64,000 bases of DNA from JBBQWZ01 sp038210135 (GTDB lineage Bacteria > Acidobacteriota > Terriglobia > Bryobacterales > Bryobacteraceae), in assembly GCA_038210135.1 (NCBI GenBank), contig JBBQWZ010000012.1, forward strand, positions 61,491-125,490. Direction: 5' to 3'. A program made the position numbers and the translations under genes. Shown piece by piece: positions 26,505 to 34,304 of the stretch. Position 1 is the stretch's first letter, and each line of letters starts with the position of its first letter. The notes under the pieces are model-generated. The model made no database searches. It was not told the origin of the DNA and saw only the letters and a list, made by a program, of their open reading frames with translations.

Positions 26505-28706
26505 ATGAGCGCCTATCTCGCCCACATCAAAATGAACATGCGGCTCACCTTCCGTGACCGTACGGTCATCTTCTTCAACTACCTGTTCCCGCTGATTTTC
26601 TTCTTCATGTTTGCCCAGCTCTATCACGCCGAGCAGGGCGGAGCCATCAATCAGGTCGTCAACATGGTCCTCACCATCGGCATCCTCGGCTCCGGCTTCT
26701 TCGGCGCCGGAATCCGCGCCGTCATGGACCGCGAACAGAACATCCTGCGCCGCTTCAAAGTCGCGCCCATCTCCGCCGGACCCATCATCGTTTCTTCGCT
26801 CGTCACTGGCTGGATCCTCTACATGCCGATGGTCGTCGTCGTCCTGACCATCTCGCACTTCGTATACGGAATGCAGGTGCCGGAACGCCTCGGCTCTCTG
26901 CTTATCTTCATCTCGCTGGGCGTGGTCGCGTTCCGCGCTATCGGCATGATGATCGCCTCCGTGGTCAATTCGATGCAGGAAAGCCAGATCGTCGTCCAGC
27001 TGCTCTACTTCCCCATGCTGATGTTGTCGGGCGCCACCATCCCCACCACGATTATGCCCAACTGGGTCCAGATCGCCAGCGGATTTCTCCCCGCCACCTA
27101 TCTCGTGACTGGACTCCAAGGCATCTTGACCGGGCGCGAAAGTATCCTCGAGAACCTGCCGTCCGCCGGTGCGCTGCTTGCCACCACCGCCGTCGCCGTT
27201 CTTCTCGGGATGAAATTATTCCGCTGGGAAAAAGAAGAAAAACTCAGAGGAAGCGCCAAATTCTGGCTGCTCGCCGTCCTCGGCCCGTTCGTCCTGATGG
27301 GCATTTGGCAGGGCTACACCAAAGACAACATCTCGAAAAACAAAGTCCTCGGACGCGACATGCGCCGCAGCCGGACCCTGCTTATCCGCGACGTCCGCAT
27401 TCTCACTGGCGATGGCGAAGTCATCGAATCCGGCGGCGTCCTGATCCGCAACGGCAAGATTGAAGAAATCTTCCGCGGCACCGTGCCCGATCCGAAAGCG
27501 CTCAAAGCCGAGGCCATCGAAGGCTCCGGCAAGACTCTGATGCCCGGGCTCGTGGACATGCACGTCCACCTTGCTTCGCCCGGCGGAATGTTCCCCAAGC
27601 CCGAAGACTACCAGCCGCAAAAAACCATGCCGCGCGCCCTTGCGTCGTACCTTTTCAGCGGCATCACCGCCGTGCGCAGCGTCGGCGATCCCACCGACGG
27701 CGTCCTCGGCCAACGCGCCCTCATCGAATCCGGCGAGGCCCTCGGAGCCGAGCTCTTCGTATGCGGCCCCATGTTCACCACCCCCGGCGGACACGGCACC
27801 GAATATACCAAGCAGCTTCCGGAAAATATCCGCCAGACCGCCGACGCGCAGCTCGTCCGGTTGCCCAAGAACGCCGACGAAGCCCGCCAGATGGTCCGCG
27901 AGTTGAAAGCCAAAAAGGTGGATGCTATCAAAGCCATCCTCGAAACCGGCGTCGCCGGCATGCTCTATAACCGCATGGATGTCGCCATACTGCGCGCCAT
28001 CGCCGACGAAGCCGCCAAGCTCGGTCTGCCTCTCTCGACGCACACTGGCAACGCCCAGGACGTCGCCGACGCGATTAACGCCGGAACCCGCATCATCGAA
28101 CACGGCTCCATGCGCGATGCCATTCCCGATGCTTCTTTCGAATTGATGAAGCAGAAAGGCGTCGCCTATGATCCGACGCTATCGGTCGCCGAAGCCCTGG
28201 TCATGATCGGTGACGGCAAGCTCGATCTTCTCGAACGCACCCTCCTGCAGCAGGTCGGTCCACCGCAACTGCTGACCGCAACCAGGAAATGGATGACATC
28301 GCCCGAAGCGAAAACGCGAGGTGAAGCCTTCGCCCGCAGCGGCGCCATCCAGCTCGAAACCGCTCGGAAAAATTTAAAGCGAGCCTGGGACCTTGGTGTC
28401 ACGCTGATCACCGGCTCCGACGCGGGCAACCTGCTGGTCATTCACGGCCCTACCATTCATCGTGAAATGCAGCTCTGGGTCGCCGCCGGAATTCCTCCCG
28501 CCGCTGCGATTCAAGCCGCCACCTACAACAGCGCGAAAGCTCTCGGAGCCGACGCCCGCTTCGGCCGGATCCGCAAAGGCCTCGATGCGACGTTCATCCT
28601 GGTGGACGGCGATCCCATGAAAGACATCTCCGTCACCGAACGCATTTCCAACGTCTTCTTCAAAGGCGAACGAGTCAATAGAAGCGACCTCTTCGATCAG
28701 GAATAA
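26505..28706 (+). CDS. ABC-2 permease fused to an amidohydrolase domain
   Basis: 733 aa in one uninterrupted frame, starting 4 bases after the ATPase gene. Residues 1-240 are an ABC-2 permease with about six membrane segments (for example VIFFNYLFPLIFFFMFAQLY; GALLATTAVAVLLGMKLF). A further hydrophobic segment, AKFWLLAVLGPFVLMGIWQG, lies at 251-270 after the basic stretch EKEEKLRGSAK. Residues 290-733 are a metal-dependent amidohydrolase: DMHVHL (H353, H355), STHTGN, RIIEHGSM and ITGSDAGNL. If the extra segment crosses the membrane, the enzyme domain faces the periplasm. Substrate unknown. Confidence 0.88.
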   Translation: MSAYLAHIKMNMRLTFRDRTVIFFNYLFPLIFFFMFAQLYHAEQGGAINQVVNMVLTIGILGSGFFGAGIRAVMDREQNILRRFKVAPISAGPIIVSSLVTGWILYMPMVVVVLTISHFVYGMQVPERLGSLLIFISLGVVAFRAIGMMIASVVNSMQESQIVVQLLYFPMLMLSGATIPTTIMPNWVQIASGFLPATYLVTGLQGILTGRESILENLPSAGALLATTAVAVLLGMKLFRWEKEEKLRGSAKFWLLAVLGPFVLMGIWQGYTKDNISKNKVLGRDMRRSRTLLIRDVRILTGDGEVIESGGVLIRNGKIEEIFRGTVPDPKALKAEAIEGSGKTLMPGLVDMHVHLASPGGMFPKPEDYQPQKTMPRALASYLFSGITAVRSVGDPTDGVLGQRALIESGEALGAELFVCGPMFTTPGGHGTEYTKQLPENIRQTADAQLVRLPKNADEARQMVRELKAKKVDAIKAILETGVAGMLYNRMDVAILRAIADEAAKLGLPLSTHTGNAQDVADAINAGTRIIEHGSMRDAIPDASFELMKQKGVAYDPTLSVAEALVMIGDGKLDLLERTLLQQVGPPQLLTATRKWMTSPEAKTRGEAFARSGAIQLETARKNLKRAWDLGVTLITGSDAGNLLVIHGPTIHREMQLWVAAGIPPAAAIQAATYNSAKALGADARFGRIRKGLDATFILVDGDPMKDISVTERISNVFFKGERVNRSDLFDQE

Positions 28707-28707
28707 G

Positions 28708-28757
28708 TGGCATCGGCCTCCGGCCTGTGGAAGTGGCATAGGCCTCTGGCCTGTGCA
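28708..28757 (+). repeat. Two tandem P2 hairpin repeats
   Basis: P2 copies at 28708-28728 and 28734-28757 directly after the permease-amidohydrolase gene, same orientation. Confidence 0.85.
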
Positions 28758-28817
28758 TCACCTTAGCAACTACAAATCAGAGCCACGACCGTCAGAGTCG
28801 GTGTAAATATTGCCGGT

Positions 28818-28918
28818 CCCCGCGCTTACGCTCGGGGTTCAAACGGGATACCGCGATCAGCGTACAAATTCCGCCGTGAACCAGCCGAGCCGCGCCCAGA
28901 AGTGCTCCGAAGGCGCAC
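28818..28918. repeat. P1 and P3 hairpin repeats
   Basis: P1 core CCCCGCGCTTACGCTCGGGG at 28818-28837 (+), followed by a P3 hairpin at 28902-28918 (GTGC/GCAC ends, CC-GAA-GG inner stem). Both are in the 281-base gap before the large C45-type gene. Confidence 0.8.
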
Positions 28919-28987
28919 GTCGGAAGCGATCAAGAACCGAACCGCCCCGATCCCGCATAATAATAGGAATCCATTGTGGAGGCCCCC

Positions 28988-31822
28988 ATGCGTCGTCTAG
29001 CCTTTTCTTTCGCAGCACTCGCCATCGCCGCTTCGGCCGCGCCCGCGCCCCTTTATCAAGGCACCTTCGAAGAGAACAAGTGGGAAACCATTCGCGGAAC
29101 CGCCTCCTTTGACGCCGCCGCCAAATTCGACAAAGCCGGCAGCATGCGCCTCGATGGAGCCGGATCCGGCGACGCCCTCATCTGGTCGCCGCCCGTCAAA
29201 CTCGTCATCGGGCGCCGCTATGAAGTGTCCGGCTTCATTCGCACCGAAGGCGTCAAGATCGCCGACATCAACCGCTCGCCCATCTCCATCGGAGCCGCCC
29301 TCTCGATGGCCTCGCTTCCCTTCGATGTGCATTCCGAATCTTTAGGCGGCGACAACCGCTGGAAGCGCGTCAGCCTCCGCTTCGTGGCCACCCGCACCGA
29401 CGACCGTATCGCGCTTTCCGCCGGCGCGGGTGGCCAATTTACCGGCAAAGCCTGGTTCGGCAAAGTCTCGCTCGACGAAGTCTCCCAGTCCGACGGAACC
29501 TGGCCCGTCAAAGAAGCGGTGAAAACTTTCGGACCCGCCTATCGCTATCCGATCGGCGGCTGGATCTATCTCCACATCGAAGGCAAGCCCTACGAGCGCG
29601 GCTATCAGCACGGCTTCCTCGTGCCCAAGGAAATCGAAACCTACATCGAACGCTGCGCCGCGGAACTTGACTCCCGCTCGCGCGAACAGGGTTGGCGCAA
29701 CGGACGCAACACCGCGAACGCGCTGTTCCTTCGCGGCTTCGACAAGGAAATTCTCGAAGAAATGAAGGGCATCGCCGACGGAGCCGCCGCCGCCGGAGCC
29801 AAATTCCACGGCCGCTCCCTGGACCTGATCGACATCGTTACTGCCAACACCATCACCGAGCTCGGCCTGCTGCAAACCGCCCTGCCGATGACGCCGTTCG
29901 GTCTCGAAGGTCTTAACTTCCGCCGCCCGGAATACTTCAACGAGAAGCGCGACGTCCCGGTCACCGAACGCTGCTCCGCTTTCGCCGCCACCGGCAAAGC
30001 CACCAAGGACGGCAAGATGGTCATCGCCCACCTCACCATGTGGCCGCTGACGCTCGCCGAACAGACCAACATCCTCCTCGACATCCAACCGACCACCGGA
30101 CATCGTATCCTGATGCAGGCCTACCCTGGCGGAATTCAGAGCGGCACCGATTGGTATCAAAACGACGTGGGCATGGTCCTAACCGAAACCACCATTCGCC
30201 AGAGCCCCTTCAACATTGAAGGAACGCCGGTTGCTTTCCGCGCGCGCAAAGCCATCCAGTACGGCGAAAACGTCGAGCAGGTCGCCCAATATCTCGCCAC
30301 CAAGAACAACGGAATGTACACCAACGAGTGGCTGATCGGCGATGGCAAGAACAACGAGATCGCCATGTTCGAGCTCGGCACGTACAAGACCAAGCTCTGG
30401 CGCAGCTCGAAGAACGAGTGGTTCGGCGGCACCGAAGGCTTCTACTGGGGTAACAACAACGCGAAGGATCTCGCCGTCCGCATGGAGTATGTGCCCGATC
30501 CGCGCGGCAATCCGCAGGACCTGCCGTTCGTTCCTTCCATCCGCGATTCCAAGTGGCAGGAACTCTACTACGAATACAAGGGCAAGATCGACGAGCGCTT
30601 CGCCTTTCTCTCGATGCGGACTGCGCCCCTCGTCAGCTCCACCGCCATGGACTCCAAAGTCGCTACTTCCGACATGGCGAATAATTTGATGGCCTGGGTC
30701 TTCTTCGGCAAACCGAATCAGCGCGAGTGGGTGCCTTCGAAGTTCGAGAAGGATCACTACGAAGGCAACAACGGACTCTATGCATCGGGCTACCGCCTTG
30801 CCTCCGCCAAAGCGCCGGACCACCTGCGCGCCCTGATCGCCGACGTCGAAAAGGAACGCCTCGCCGCAAAGCGCGACGATCACAAAGACAAGAAGGTTGC
30901 CGCTTCCATTCAGGACAAACTGTGGAAGGGTTGGATCCTGCCGGAGTCTGACGCCGACCGCTGGTTCACCGCCGGCTCCGCATCGTATTACTACGCCCTG
31001 CGCGAGAAGGACCTTGACAAGGAACTCGACTACTTCCGCACCAAATACCGCGCTGCGGCATACGAAAACGAGATGCCGCTCTCGAAAATTGTGGCCAGCA
31101 CGCGCTCCTCAAACTGGTACGCCATCGCCGAATCGAAAGGCGTCCTATTGCTCCACGCGCTTCGGCAGGAGATGGGCGACGACGCCTTCTTCAAACTGAT
31201 GAGCAGCTTCTTCGAAACGAACACCACGAAGAAAGTGACTGCCGCGCAATTCGTCGCGGCCGCCGGCGACTCCCGTGCCGCCTTCTTCAACGCTTGGCTG
31301 AATTCGCTCGGAGTTCCCGGCGATAAGGGCGGCTCCATCTACATGGTTTCCGATATCCGCCGCAAATTGCCCACCGCCATCATCGTCTACGGCACCATGA
31401 TGGAAGCCGGAGCGAATCGCTTTGCCGCCGAAAAACTGCAGGCGCAATTCCTCAACTGGCATGAAAGCGTCGTGCCGATCCGCAAAGATTTTGAGCTCTC
31501 CGCCGAAGACATCGACGGCCACGACGTCATCTTCGTCGGGCGCCCGGAGACCAATTCCGCGCTAGCCGCCGCTGCGGAATCGTTGGGCCTCGACTACAAA
31601 CAGGCTGTCTTTCAAGTCGGCGGAAAAGCTTACGGCTCGGAATATGATGGCCTGATGGCGGCCTTCGCCTCGCCCGAAGACAAGAGCCACATGATGCTCG
31701 TCGTGGCCGGTAACAGTCCGCTGGAAACCGTCCAACTCGCCCAGCAGCGCGGACTCGAGCCCGCCAACTACAGCGTCCATCGCTCCGAAAAATCCGTCTT
31801 AACCGGCTTCGGCGGCAAATAA
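28988..31822 (+). CDS. Large exported C45-type acyltransferase/hydrolase with M1-like C-terminal region
   Basis: 944 aa from ATG 28988, chosen because GGAGG lies 5 bases before it; GTG 28976 is possible. A signal peptide (MRRLAFSFAALAIAASA) leads to a beta-rich module (to about 170). A C45/phospholipase B-like Ntn-hydrolase follows: GKPYERGYQHGFLVPKEIE and the presumed nucleophile cysteine in VTERCSAFAATGKATKDGK. Residues 600-780 resemble the helical part of M1 peptidases (GVLLLHALRQEMGDDAFFKL; FFNAWLNSLGVPG) but no HEXXH is present. The last 150 residues form another domain common in such secreted proteins. Confidence 0.72.
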   Translation: MRRLAFSFAALAIAASAAPAPLYQGTFEENKWETIRGTASFDAAAKFDKAGSMRLDGAGSGDALIWSPPVKLVIGRRYEVSGFIRTEGVKIADINRSPISIGAALSMASLPFDVHSESLGGDNRWKRVSLRFVATRTDDRIALSAGAGGQFTGKAWFGKVSLDEVSQSDGTWPVKEAVKTFGPAYRYPIGGWIYLHIEGKPYERGYQHGFLVPKEIETYIERCAAELDSRSREQGWRNGRNTANALFLRGFDKEILEEMKGIADGAAAAGAKFHGRSLDLIDIVTANTITELGLLQTALPMTPFGLEGLNFRRPEYFNEKRDVPVTERCSAFAATGKATKDGKMVIAHLTMWPLTLAEQTNILLDIQPTTGHRILMQAYPGGIQSGTDWYQNDVGMVLTETTIRQSPFNIEGTPVAFRARKAIQYGENVEQVAQYLATKNNGMYTNEWLIGDGKNNEIAMFELGTYKTKLWRSSKNEWFGGTEGFYWGNNNAKDLAVRMEYVPDPRGNPQDLPFVPSIRDSKWQELYYEYKGKIDERFAFLSMRTAPLVSSTAMDSKVATSDMANNLMAWVFFGKPNQREWVPSKFEKDHYEGNNGLYASGYRLASAKAPDHLRALIADVEKERLAAKRDDHKDKKVAASIQDKLWKGWILPESDADRWFTAGSASYYYALREKDLDKELDYFRTKYRAAAYENEMPLSKIVASTRSSNWYAIAESKGVLLLHALRQEMGDDAFFKLMSSFFETNTTKKVTAAQFVAAAGDSRAAFFNAWLNSLGVPGDKGGSIYMVSDIRRKLPTAIIVYGTMMEAGANRFAAEKLQAQFLNWHESVVPIRKDFELSAEDIDGHDVIFVGRPETNSALAAAAESLGLDYKQAVFQVGGKAYGSEYDGLMAAFASPEDKSHMMLVVAGNSPLETVQLAQQRGLEPANYSVHRSEKSVLTGFGGK

Positions 31823-31846
31823 GCGAGGGGAATTCGAATCATCTGG

Positions 31847-31870
31847 TGCACAGGCCGGAGGCCTATGCCA
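31847..31870 (-). repeat. P2 hairpin repeat
   Basis: TGCACAGGCCGGAGGCCTAT at the core, inverse orientation, between the convergent ends of the C45-type gene and the rhomboid gene. A degenerate P1-like stretch follows at about 31915-31930. Confidence 0.8.
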
Positions 31871-31946
31871 CCCAACGGCGCGGAGGAAGCGGGCAAACGG
31901 GAGAGCTAAAGAACCGCGAATGAAGGCAGCGGGCTCGCGACGACCG

Positions 31947-32741
31947 TTACCCGCGATTCAGCTGCAGCGCCATCTTTAAAAACGCAAACAAAGTCAGCAC
32001 GCAGCACACGCCCGCAAGCACTTTCCAAACCGTCTCCGCCCCGCGATCCACCAACTTCGGCGTCCCCGCCACATACGCCACCACGAACCCGGCCGCAAGC
32101 CCGCCCAAATGCGCCGCGTTATCGATTCGCATGCCCGGCAGCAATCCCATCGCGAACCCGTACACCGCCCACCGAACGTAATATCCACGGGCCTCCGCGC
32201 CGACTCCGCCCTTGCTCTGAACCCCGAGCGCGATCATCGCGCCGAGCAATCCGAAAATTCCCGCCGACGCGCCCACCGACAGCGAAATCGACCACAGGTA
32301 GCTCGCGTAAAATCCGCCGATCGTGGCCAGAAAATAGATCACGATCATCCGTGCCTGTCCGAACATTTCCTCCACCTGCGCGCCCAGGTCGAACAGCACC
32401 CAGCTGTTCATCACAATGTGCAGCACGCCGCCGTGCAGGAATCCCGCCGTCAACAGCCGCCACCATTCCCCCGCCATGATCAGTGGCGTGTACTTCGCGC
32501 CGAATGCCACCAGCGATTGCCCGTCCGGCTCGAATCCGCCTCCGCCCGTTCGCGCGATCGTCGCCGCATACAAACCGACGTTGATCAGCAAAACGAGAGA
32601 GGTGATGTACCGGTTCGCCGGAATCATTCCCGCGATGTCAGATGGACTTCGCCGCTCGATCGCCCGCTGTCCGACTTCGTTATTGCAGTACGGACAGACC
32701 TTGTCGTCTGTCGTGATGAATGCCCGGCAATGCGGGCACAT
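31947..32741 (-). CDS. Rhomboid family intramembrane serine protease with zinc ribbon
   Basis: 264 aa from ATG 32741; an in-frame ATG at 32807 would add 22 residues. An N-terminal zinc ribbon (CPHCRAFITTDDKVCPYC) precedes six membrane segments. Catalytic serine lies in SVGASAGIFGLLGAMIA (GxSxG) and the histidine in NAAHLGGLAAGFVVAY. The LWR-like L1 region GEWWRLLTAGFLHGGVLHIV and HIVMNSWVLFDLG asparagine are present. It cleaves membrane segments of unknown client proteins. It is divergent from the aldolase gene. Confidence 0.9.
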   Translation of the reverse strand: MCPHCRAFITTDDKVCPYCNNEVGQRAIERRSPSDIAGMIPANRYITSLVLLINVGLYAATIARTGGGGFEPDGQSLVAFGAKYTPLIMAGEWWRLLTAGFLHGGVLHIVMNSWVLFDLGAQVEEMFGQARMIVIYFLATIGGFYASYLWSISLSVGASAGIFGLLGAMIALGVQSKGGVGAEARGYYVRWAVYGFAMGLLPGMRIDNAAHLGGLAAGFVVAYVAGTPKLVDRGAETVWKVLAGVCCVLTLFAFLKMALQLNRG

Positions 32742-32843
32742 GCGTCGCTTATCCACTACTTCGCATTGTACCGTGCGGCTTTTGGCCCGTCCCCAATCGA
32801 CCGTCATTTTCGCAAGGCGGCCTTGGTACAATGGTCGGATCGA

Positions 32844-33626
32844 ATGTCGAAGTCCACGGATCAGCTTCGAGAAGAAATTGTCGAGATCGGCAATCTCATC
32901 TACCAGAAGGGATGGGTTGCGGCCAACGATGGCAACATCACCATCCGCATAGGGGAAGACCGCCTGCTGTGCACGCCCACCGGCGTCAGCAAAGGCATGA
33001 TGAAGCCCGAGGACATGATCATCTGCGACATGCAGGGCAACAAAATCGAGGGTGTTCGCGAACGCACCTCCGAGATCGCCATGCACCTGACGATCTACAA
33101 CTTGCGCCCGGATATCCGGTCCGTCGTGCATGCTCACCCGCCGACCGCGACTGGATTCGCAGCCGCTGGACGCGCCCTTAACCTCGCGCTTCTGCCGGAA
33201 GTCGTCATCGGCCTCGGTTCTATTCCGCTCGCCGACTACGGCCTGCCTGGAACCCCCGCGCTCACCGAAGGCATGCTGCCCTTCATTCCGAAATACGACG
33301 CGCTGCTCATGGGCAACCACGGCTGCGTCTGCTATGGAACCGATCTGCTGAATGCCTTCTTCCGCATGGAAACCGTCGAGCACTTCGCCAAGATCACGCT
33401 GGTCGCCGAACTGCTGGGTGGCGCCAAGGTCCTGCCCCGCGTCGAAGTCGAGAAGCTCTTCGATTCCCGCACTCGCTACGGCGTCAAAGCCGCCTCACGC
33501 ATCGAGCCAGGCGCGCCGATTGTCGCCGAAGATCTACCCCGGCGCTGCGAGAAATTCGAAATCACTCGCAACGAGCTCATCGCCATCATCGACGAAGCCC
33601 TCCGCACCCGCGGCGTCCTCTCGTAA
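32844..33626 (+). CDS. Class II aldolase/adducin family protein (fuculose-phosphate aldolase-like)
   Basis: 260 aa from ATG 32844. Zinc-dependent class II aldolase fold: GNITIRIGEDRLLCTPTGVS, KGMMKPEDMIICDMQGN, zinc histidines in VVHAHPPTATG and the GNHGCVCYGTDL loop. The family splits sugar phosphates such as L-fuculose-1-phosphate or L-ribulose-5-phosphate (epimerase). No sugar kinase or isomerase is adjacent, so the substrate stays open. A short C-terminal tail (about 40 residues) extends beyond the core fold. Confidence 0.85.
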   Translation: MSKSTDQLREEIVEIGNLIYQKGWVAANDGNITIRIGEDRLLCTPTGVSKGMMKPEDMIICDMQGNKIEGVRERTSEIAMHLTIYNLRPDIRSVVHAHPPTATGFAAAGRALNLALLPEVVIGLGSIPLADYGLPGTPALTEGMLPFIPKYDALLMGNHGCVCYGTDLLNAFFRMETVEHFAKITLVAELLGGAKVLPRVEVEKLFDSRTRYGVKAASRIEPGAPIVAEDLPRRCEKFEITRNELIAIIDEALRTRGVLS

Positions 33627-33630
33627 GTAA

Positions 33631-33651
33631 ATAGGCCTCCGGTCTGTGCAC
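33631..33651 (+). repeat. P2 hairpin repeat
   Basis: ATAGGCCTCCGGTCTGTGCA, a P2 copy with one mismatched stem position, between the convergent aldolase and membrane-protein genes. Confidence 0.75.
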
Positions 33652-33663
33652 AATCCAACAACT

Positions 33664-34263
33664 CTACCCAGTCACGTGCGTGTAATGCGTATCGTCTGAA
33701 GCGTCCAACTCGCTGATCACCCGCTTCCGCGTTACCTTCCGCGCCCGGAACCACAATAAATACGCCGTCAGAATTCCACACAGCAGCAGCTTCACCAGGG
33801 TCCCGACCGTATACACCTGATGCAGCGCCCACATCCGCTTCATCTGACCATCGGTATCCTTCAGCACCTGAAAATCAATTGCCTTGCCGATAAAACTGAT
33901 CTCCGGCGCAATGAAGAAATGTAAAAAGGCCACTAGTAGAACCGCCATCGCCGCCATCGAGATCGGCAACCATCGCGGCTGGGTGGCAAAACCCAGGCAA
34001 AATACGATAAATATTCCGATCACCAGTTCCGCCTGTTCCCACCGATAGAAATATTCGCGGTTTAACTCCGACGCCTGATGCCGCAATAAGAGCCGCATAT
34101 TATCCGGACCCAGCGCACGCAGGATCAACGGAGCCTTCGCCGACGGAGCCTCCGCCGCGATCTCATTCGCACTTTGCAGATTGCGGATCGCCACCAGCGT
34201 CATGAAGCCGGTGCCCAGCATCCACGCGCCTAACAGAAAAGCGACTAGCCTCCGTGTGTGCAT
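33664..34263 (-). CDS. Integral membrane protein of unknown function
   Basis: 199 aa from ATG 34263, divergent from acs. Four predicted membrane segments: LVAFLLGAWMLGTGFMTLVA (about 6-26), AELVIGIFIVFCLGFA (about 78), WLPISMAAMAVLLVAFLHFF (about 96) and VYTVGTLVKLLLCGILTAYL (about 150). A soluble loop lies between the first and second. The C-terminal tail is charged. No family is recognised. The longer open frame upstream overlaps acs and is not coding. Confidence 0.7.
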   Translation of the reverse strand: MHTRRLVAFLLGAWMLGTGFMTLVAIRNLQSANEIAAEAPSAKAPLILRALGPDNMRLLLRHQASELNREYFYRWEQAELVIGIFIVFCLGFATQPRWLPISMAAMAVLLVAFLHFFIAPEISFIGKAIDFQVLKDTDGQMKRMWALHQVYTVGTLVKLLLCGILTAYLLWFRARKVTRKRVISELDASDDTHYTHVTG

Positions 34264-34304
34264 TGGATCTATTCTACCCCTGCTGCGCGCTACAATCCGA
34301 AGCG

